DNA of 11,513 nt from Sphingomonadaceae bacterium (lineage in GTDB: Bacteria; Pseudomonadota; Alphaproteobacteria; Sphingomonadales; Sphingomonadaceae), in contig JACVCM010000094.1 of NCBI GenBank assembly GCA_016742125.1, positions 1 to 11,513 on the forward strand, written 5' to 3'. A model generated the notes under the pieces. The model was not told the origin of the DNA and made no database searches. It saw only the letters and a list, made by a program, of their open reading frames with translations. Position numbers and translations under genes: made by a program. Each line of letters begins with the position of its first letter. The first letter of the stretch is position 1. This document shows positions 7,370 to 11,513 of the stretch, one piece after another.

Positions 7370-8434
7370 CTATAATCGGTGGCCGGTCCGGTCTTTCTTG
7401 GTCTGCAGATAATGCGCATTGTGCGGATTGGCGACGATTTTGAGCGGCAGGCGTTCGACGACCGAGATACCTTGCGCCTCAAGGCCAGCCACCTTTTCCG
7501 GATTGTTGGTAAGCAGCCTAATCTGGGCCACGCCCAGTAGTTCAAGCATGCGTGCGGCCACCGAGAAATCCCGCGCGTTGATAGCGAAGCCAAGGCGCAT
7601 ATTGGCATCGACCGTATCGAAACCCTGATCCTGCAACGCATAGGCGCGCAACTTGTTGATCAGACCGATGCCTCGCCCCTCCTGCCGCAGATACAATAAT
7701 ATCCCCCAGCGTGCATCGGATATCTGCCGCAATGCTTCGTGCAGTTGGGGACCGCAATCGCATTTGAGACTGCCGAGGACGTCGCCGGTCAGGCATTCGC
7801 TGTGGAGACGCACTACCGGCGGGCTTGAATCGCGTTTCCCGATGATCAGCGCTACATGATCGGCTGCATCTGCTGCGGACCGGAATGCAATGATTTCTGC
7901 TTCGCTGCTCGCGGCAATGGGAAGGCGCGCCCGCGCAGCTATGTCCAACGCACCGCTGTCATCGAACGCAGCAACATCGCCGGGCATGACCGAAAGCGCT
8001 GCCTCGACACCGGCATCGACCACGAGACAAGCCGGCAGCAGCCCTGCCAGACGGCAAAGTTCCAGCGCCGCGGTGGCTGTGGATCCGTCGACAATTGGTT
8101 CGGCGACGAAAGGTCCTTTCATCGGGTAGCGCAAATCGAGCACCGGATCGGCAATGGCAATGGCCAGCGACAGGTCCGCGCCCATCGGCAGGTTGACCAG
8201 AACCGGCGAGGCGGGATCGGCTGCATCCCTTTGATTGGCCAGTTTGAGCGTGACCGCGCGGTTTCCGGACAGCAGCAGTCTGCTCGCATCGCCAAGGCTG
8301 GTCGCTGTTTCAAGCGCGACCAGCGTCAGTTCGCCCTCGCCTTCGTTGACGCGAACCGGCCAGCCGCGACGCAGCGCATCGATGGCGCGTGCTGCTTGGC
8401 GCGCATCGCCGGGAACGACGCGCACCTCGCTCAA
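7370..8434 (-). CDS. ribA: GTP cyclohydrolase II with degenerate RibB-like N-terminal domain
   Basis: Converts GTP to 2,5-diamino-6-ribosylamino-pyrimidinone 5'-phosphate, formate and pyrophosphate, the first step of riboflavin synthesis. From the TTG at 8434 the product has 354 residues, against about 196 for E. coli RibA. The C-terminal 150 residues are a complete GTP cyclohydrolase II: RLHSECLTGD (209-218), zinc ligands Cys214, Cys225 and Cys227 in C-x10-C-x-C, RQEGRGIGL (250-258), KLRAYALQDQGFDTVDAN and TNNPEK (309-314). Residues 14-185 resemble 3,4-dihydroxy-2-butanone-4-phosphate synthase (RibB) in outline, but its acidic and GHTEA-type catalytic motifs are missing (see findings). The start is uncertain: TTG 8434 overlaps the xthA stop as TTGA, and GTG 8425 is the alternative, giving 351 residues. 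The frame stays open upstream to 8695 only inside xthA, and that extension is rejected. Confidence 0.93.
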   Translation of the reverse strand: MSEVRVVPGDARQAARAIDALRRGWPVRVNEGEGELTLVALETATSLGDASRLLLSGNRAVTLKLANQRDAADPASPVLVNLPMGADLSLAIAIADPVLDLRYPMKGPFVAEPIVDGSTATAALELCRLAGLLPACLVVDAGVEAALSVMPGDVAAFDDSGALDIAARARLPIAASSEAEIIAFRSAADAADHVALIIGKRDSSPPVVRLHSECLTGDVLGSLKCDCGPQLHEALRQISDARWGILLYLRQEGRGIGLINKLRAYALQDQGFDTVDANMRLGFAINARDFSVAARMLELLGVAQIRLLTNNPEKVAGLEAQGISVVERLPLKIVANPHNAHYLQTKKDRTGHRL

Positions 8435-9237
8435 AATGCGAATTCCGTCACGATGGGAGCATGGTCCGAGGGCTTGCCCCAGCCACGACACGCCTTGTGA
8501 ACGACATGCTGCCGTGCCTTGTCCTTTAGGTCGGGCGTGACCCACATATGGTCGAGCCGCCGGCCGCGGTCCGAAGTCTCCCAGTCCTGCGCACGATAGC
8601 TCCACCAGGTGTAGAGTTTTTGCGAAGGGTCGACAAAGTGGCGGGCAAGATCGGTCCAGTTTCCGGCGTTCTGCATCGCCGCCAGATGTTCGCATTCCAC
8701 CGGCGTGTGGCTGACGACGTTCAAAAGCTGTTTGTGGCTCCAGACGTCATGTTCAAAGGGCGCAACGTTGAAATCGCCTGTCAGGATTGTCGGGCAATCG
8801 ACCGTCGCAGACCAGGTCGTCATGCGGGTCAGGAAATCCAGCTTCTGACCGAATTTGGGATTGAGTTCGCGATCCGGAATATCCCCCCCTGCGGGTATGT
8901 AGACATTGTCAAGGCGAACGCCCTTGGTCGCTTCGGTGCCGATTTCCGCGCTGATATGGCGTGCTTCGCCATTGGCCTGCCAGTCCTCGACCCGGCGGTT
9001 GATAAGCGGCAGCTTGCTGACGATGGCAACGCCATGATGCATCGGCTGGCCATTAATCATCATGTGACGGTAGCCCAGTTGACGGAAAAGGCCCTCGGGA
9101 AAGAGACTGTCGATGACCTTCGTTTCCTGAAGACACAATATGTCCGGCGCTTCCTCCTTCAAAAAGCGTTCGACAATGTCGATACGGGCTCGGACCGAGT
9201 TGATATTCCACGATGCAATACGGATGGTCTGGGGCAT
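8431..9237 (-). CDS. xthA: Exodeoxyribonuclease III / AP endonuclease family
   Basis: Mg-dependent DNA repair nuclease of the exonuclease III (AP endonuclease 1) family, cutting 5' of abasic sites and removing 3' blocks. The 268-residue length matches the family. Motifs appear in order: ASWNINSVRAR (Asn11), CLQETK (metal-binding Glu38), HHGVAIVSK, VYIPAGGD (112-119), LTGDFNVAP (Asp155, Asn157), YTWWSYR, RRLDHMWV (Asp229) and the C-terminal SDHAPIV with the Asp258-His259 pair. All key residues are present. The ATG at 9237 has a TAGG-type ribosome site a few bases upstream, next to a small hairpin. The stop overlaps the ribA start region (TTGA), so ribA is probably translated from the same message. 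It is separated from lolA by a strong terminator. Confidence 0.96.
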   Translation of the reverse strand: MPQTIRIASWNINSVRARIDIVERFLKEEAPDILCLQETKVIDSLFPEGLFRQLGYRHMMINGQPMHHGVAIVSKLPLINRRVEDWQANGEARHISAEIGTEATKGVRLDNVYIPAGGDIPDRELNPKFGQKLDFLTRMTTWSATVDCPTILTGDFNVAPFEHDVWSHKQLLNVVSHTPVECEHLAAMQNAGNWTDLARHFVDPSQKLYTWWSYRAQDWETSDRGRRLDHMWVTPDLKDKARQHVVHKACRGWGKPSDHAPIVTEFAF

Positions 9238-9244
9238 AAGCCTA

Positions 9245-9260
9245 CCGCCCTAGATGGCGG
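9245..9260 (-). promoter_or_regulatory. Hairpin next to the xthA ribosome binding site
   Basis: CCGCC-N6-GGCGG gives a perfect 5-bp G+C stem whose base touches the TAGG ribosome site, 7 nt from the xthA ATG on the minus strand. It could limit ribosome access, but a stem this short in G+C-rich DNA may be chance. Confidence 0.3.
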
Positions 9261-9298
9261 AACGACTGCGGGCAAGACGATGATGGGGAAATACCGCC

Positions 9299-9340
9299 AA
9301 AAAGCAAAGCCCTCATCCCGGGGGCATTTGGGATGAGGGC
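9299..9340 (-). terminator. Strong intrinsic terminator, minus strand
   Basis: A perfect 11-bp stem (GCCCTCATCCC with GGGATGAGGGC, 9309-9319 and 9330-9340) encloses a 10-nt loop. On the minus strand it is followed at once by TTTGCTTTTT (9308-9299). On the plus strand no T-run follows, so it works in the minus direction. It would stop transcripts from ftsK-lolA, about 195 bp past the lolA stop, or a short RNA starting near 9430. It also isolates xthA, whose promoter must then lie between 9298 and 9238 or within the terminator region. Confidence 0.88.
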
Positions 9341-9430
9341 TAAGCTTGCGTTCGTCACGCGGATATCAGTGGCTAACGTTATCGTCGTGGGCAACAGGGG
9401 GAAAACCACACGAACTGCCAACCGCTGATG
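9299..9430 (-). ncRNA. Candidate structured small RNA upstream of xthA
   Basis: Noncoding on both strands as far as I can see. On the minus strand a TATAAA at 9441-9436 lies about 6 nt upstream of a nested set of complementary blocks. ATCAG (9429-9425) pairs with CTGAT (9369-9365), and TGGC (9420-9417) with GCCA (9373-9370). TCGTG (9413-9409) pairs with CACGA (9389-9385), extended by GG with CC, and the apical loop contains five Cs. A second small hairpin GCGT-N5-ACGC (9360-9348) and then the strong terminator follow. The likely transcript is about 125-130 nt. No -35 box is clear and I cannot assign a family. The alternative is a structured 3' UTR of lolA. Confidence 0.45.
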
Positions 9431-9535
9431 CACAATTTATACAACCGATTTCCTGTCAGCCAGATGAACAGACCGGTTCAGCTTCGCAATTGGTCGGCAC
9501 AGAGCTTCGCTTCATCGCCATATAACCAAAGATAG

Positions 9536-10159
9536 TCAGCTTTTGCGGCGAACAGGGCGCGGGTCCTTCCAGGTGAAAGCGCTGTTGGCGATGGCGCCGT
9601 TATATTTCACATTGCCGAGTCGGATGCTGGTCCGGTTGTTTTTCGAATCCAGCGCCACCCAGCCATTGAGGGTGAGTCCGCCAGGTGCCCCGGGCTGCCG
9701 CACGAAGACCATTGTGATCACCCCATATTCGGGGCGCTTGGGATCGCGCACTTCGACGCTGATAACTTCGTCCGTAGATGTGGGCACCAGCTTGCCATAA
9801 CGTCGCAAATCCTGACCGGGGTCGAGCAGTGCTGCCAACGGACTGTTACGGATCGGCCAGCGTTGCACCTGTTTGACTTCATAATCGACCATTGTCAGCG
9901 CCTTGCCGTCACCAACGATCAGCAACGGCACGTCTTTCTGATATTCGAAGCGGACATGACCGGGACGTTTCAAAAGCAACTTTCCGGACAATGTGCCGCC
10001 GCGCCGGTCGGTCTGCGTGAAACTTGCGCTCATCGTCCCGACGGCCTGCATATGCGCGACAACGCGGTCCATTTTATCGGCGCTGGACTGCGCCGAACCC
10101 GGCATAGTCATGAAAAGCGCTACAGGCGCAAACATCAGGCTATATTTTGCAAAAGTCAT
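9536..10159 (-). CDS. lolA: Outer-membrane lipoprotein carrier protein LolA
   Basis: Periplasmic chaperone that takes lipoproteins from the LolCDE complex at the inner membrane and delivers them to the outer membrane. The 207-residue product has a signal peptide with a hydrophobic core at about 8-19 and cleavage after GSA (residue 23). The mature part shows the LolA layout: a helix with DRVVAHMQAVGTMSASFTQ, GTLSGKLLLKRPGHVRFEY, LLIVGDGKALTMVDYEVKQV, a Pro/Leu-rich helix NSPLAALLD, and late beta strands ending in AFTWKDP. The ATG is backed by a strong AAGGAAG ribosome site 5 nt upstream. It lies 63 bp downstream of ftsK on the same strand, an arrangement common in alphaproteobacteria, and probably shares its message. 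A plain LolA fold could also suit LolA-like relatives. Confidence 0.92.
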   Translation of the reverse strand: MTFAKYSLMFAPVALFMTMPGSAQSSADKMDRVVAHMQAVGTMSASFTQTDRRGGTLSGKLLLKRPGHVRFEYQKDVPLLIVGDGKALTMVDYEVKQVQRWPIRNSPLAALLDPGQDLRRYGKLVPTSTDEVISVEVRDPKRPEYGVITMVFVRQPGAPGGLTLNGWVALDSKNNRTSIRLGNVKYNGAIANSAFTWKDPRPVRRKS

Positions 10160-10164
10160 TATGT

Positions 10165-10171
10165 CTTCCTT
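10165..10171 (-). promoter_or_regulatory. Ribosome binding site of lolA
   Basis: AAGGAAG on the minus strand, 5 nt before the ATG at 10159. It is the clearest Shine-Dalgarno site in the window and fixes the lolA start. Confidence 0.75.
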
Positions 10172-10180
10172 GGGAGAGAT

Positions 10181-10202
10181 GCCTGTTGGTTATTCCAACG
10201 GC
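10181..10202 (-). other. Hairpin in the ftsK-lolA spacer
   Basis: GTTGG-N5-CCAAC extended by GCC/GGC, 8 bp in total with one bulged base. It sits 10 nt upstream of the lolA ribosome site. No T-run follows, so it is not a terminator. It may stabilise the processed lolA message or separate the two cistrons, but function is not shown. Confidence 0.35.
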
Positions 10203-10222
10203 CTTGAACCCGGACTTAACGT

Positions 10223-11513
10223 CTAAATCGGGTCGCCGTTCCGGTCGCGCAGCACTTCGCGGCGACCAATATGATTGGGGGCAGACACAAAACCGTCCTC
10301 TTCCATCCGGTCGATCAGGCGGGCGGCGCTGTTATACCCTATGCGGAGTTGCCGCTGGATCCAGCTAGTCGATGCCTTCTGGCTTTCAAAGACAATCTGG
10401 CAGGCCTTGCGATATTGCGAGTCCTCCTCGCTGTCATTGCCGCCCATGCCGCCAAAATCGAAACCGCCATCTTCGGGTTCTTCGGTGACGGCCTGGATAT
10501 ATTCGGGCTGCCCCTGCCCGCGCCAATGGTCGGCAACACGGCGCACCTCGTCATCCGAGACGAATGGCCCGTGGATACGGGTGAGGCCACGCCCGCCAGC
10601 CATATAGAGCATGTCGCCCTTTCCGAGCAGCTGCTCTGCACCCTGTTCGCCCAATATCGTTCGGCTGTCGATTTTCGAGGTTACGTGAAAGGAGATACGG
10701 GTCGGCAAATTGGCCTTGATGACGCCGGTGATGACATCAACCGAGGGACGCTGCGTTGCCATGATGAGGTGGATGCCAGCTGCGCGCGCCTTTTGTGCCA
10801 GTCGCTGGATGAGGAATTCAACCTCCTTCCCCGCAGTCATCATCAGGTCGGCCAGCTCGTCAACCACCACGACTATTTGCGGCATCGGTTCGTAGGCGAG
10901 ACTCTCTTCCTCATATTGCGGTTGACCGGTCATCGGATCATAGCCGATCTGGACCTTGCGTCCCAGCGGCGCGCCCTTGGCCTTTGCGGCGCGGACTTTC
11001 TCGTTGAAATTGGCCAGGTTGCGAACCCCCAGCGAGGACATCATCCGGTAGCGCTCTTCCATCTGCTCAACCGCCCATTTAAGTGCGCGGATTGCCTTTG
11101 CAGGCTCGGTCACCACCGGTGACAGCAGGTGCGGAATGTCGTCATAGCTCGACAGTTCGAGCATCTTCGGGTCGATCATGATCATCCGGCACTGATCGGG
11201 GGTGAGCCGGTACAGCAGCGAGAGGATCATGCAGTTGAGCCCGACCGATTTGCCCGAGCCAGTCGTCCCCGCGACCAGCAGATGCGGCATGGGCGCGAGA
11301 TCGGCAATCACCGGATCGCCGGAGATATTCTTGCCCAGGATAATCGGTAACGCGCCCTTCTGATCTACAAACGCACCGGACCCGACCATTTCCTGAAACA
11401 CAACCGGCTCCCGGTGCGCATTGGGCAGCTCGATGCCGATCACGGTGCGGCCGGGGATCGGCGCGATGCGCGCCGACAGCGCCGACATGTTGCGCGCGAT
11501 GTCGTCGGCCAGG
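10223..11513 (-). CDS. ftsK: DNA translocase FtsK, 5' end missing
   Basis: Membrane-anchored DNA pump at the division septum, driving chromosome dimer resolution at dif and terminus segregation. The frame runs off the right edge: codons before the Met at 11488 read LADDIARN, matching the conserved interior of the family, so that Met is internal. About 429 C-terminal residues are visible. Counting from that Met, the motor domain has Walker A GTTGSGKS at 74-81 (11246-11269), RMIMIDPKMLEL, Walker B VVVVDELADL (Asp210-Glu211) and HLIMATQRPSVDVITG (240-255). A short acidic Gly-rich linker (336-356) leads to the gamma winged-helix domain (about 357-415) that reads KOPS sites. The N-terminal membrane segments lie outside the window. 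lolA follows 63 bp downstream. Confidence 0.97.
   Translation of the reverse strand, partial: LADDIARNMSALSARIAPIPGRTVIGIELPNAHREPVVFQEMVGSGAFVDQKGALPIILGKNISGDPVIADLAPMPHLLVAGTTGSGKSVGLNCMILSLLYRLTPDQCRMIMIDPKMLELSSYDDIPHLLSPVVTEPAKAIRALKWAVEQMEERYRMMSSLGVRNLANFNEKVRAAKAKGAPLGRKVQIGYDPMTGQPQYEEESLAYEPMPQIVVVVDELADLMMTAGKEVEFLIQRLAQKARAAGIHLIMATQRPSVDVITGVIKANLPTRISFHVTSKIDSRTILGEQGAEQLLGKGDMLYMAGGRGLTRIHGPFVSDDEVRRVADHWRGQGQPEYIQAVTEEPEDGGFDFGGMGGNDSEEDSQYRKACQIVFESQKASTSWIQRQLRIGYNSAARLIDRMEEDGFVSAPNHIGRREVLRDRNGDPI

Noticed and set aside
8435..8695. ribA frame extends upstream to 8695, giving a 441-residue product.
   Set aside because: This stretch lies out of frame inside xthA, which has its conserved C-terminal motifs there, and the extra residues show no domain.
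8548..9336. 262-codon open frame on the plus strand.
   Set aside because: It is antisense to xthA, whose catalytic motifs are all intact, and its product shows no recognisable fold; G+C-rich DNA often gives such frames.
9299..9441. Calling the candidate small RNA a 6S RNA.
   Set aside because: The length is near that of some alphaproteobacterial 6S RNAs, but the long stem with central bubble is not clear by eye; a covariance search is needed to decide.
9463..9516. Nested inverted repeats GATGAA/TTCATC and GACC/GGTC just after lolA.
   Set aside because: The stems are short, widely spaced and have no T-run; they are close to what chance would give.
8238..9535. An FMN riboswitch controlling the riboflavin gene.
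   Set aside because: No multi-stem FMN aptamer pattern is seen upstream of ribA or xthA, and ribA has no leader of its own.
10271..11122. 283-codon open frame on the plus strand.
   Set aside because: It is antisense to ftsK, which has full Walker and gamma-domain motifs.

Overview
The window looks like ordinary chromosome from an alphaproteobacterium of the order Sphingomonadales (Sphingopyxis/Sphingorhabdus-like). This is inferred from the moderately high G+C, the leuS-lptE-holA order, the ftsK-lolA-xthA-ribA order, and a RibA with a long N-terminal extension that I associate with sphingomonads. No tRNA, rRNA, insertion sequence, prophage gene, CRISPR array or defence cassette is visible. 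Both edges cut genes: leuS lacks its 5' end and ftsK lacks its 5' end.

Left block (1-3537, plus strand): a tightly packed operon of leuS (leucyl-tRNA synthetase), lptE (LPS-assembly lipoprotein) and holA (DNA polymerase III delta). Both junctions are 4-nt ATGA stop/start overlaps. A minus-strand gene for a secreted DUF4402-like protein (3538-4068) begins its stop codon on the very next base. Its start faces msrB (methionine-R-sulfoxide reductase, 4172-4564) across a 103-bp divergent spacer that holds a CtrA-like box, a short inverted repeat and a perfect 12-bp palindrome. msrB is followed by a class A penicillin-binding protein (4619-6649).

Right block (6651-11513, minus strand), in transcription order: ftsK (partial), lolA, an intergenic region with a strong intrinsic terminator and a candidate small RNA, xthA (exonuclease III family), ribA (GTP cyclohydrolase II with a degenerate RibB-like N-terminal domain) and a Crp/Fnr-family regulator. 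xthA and ribA overlap by TTGA. The regulator's stop lies one base from the end of the penicillin-binding protein gene.

The genes are mostly housekeeping with an envelope theme: LptE (LPS export), LolA (lipoprotein transport), a bifunctional peptidoglycan synthase and FtsK (division and chromosome segregation). The items most worth a second look are the candidate sRNA with two C-rich loops upstream of xthA, the apparently dead RibB domain fused to an intact RibA, and the regulatory-looking divergent spacer. I do not see a convincing undescribed multi-gene system.
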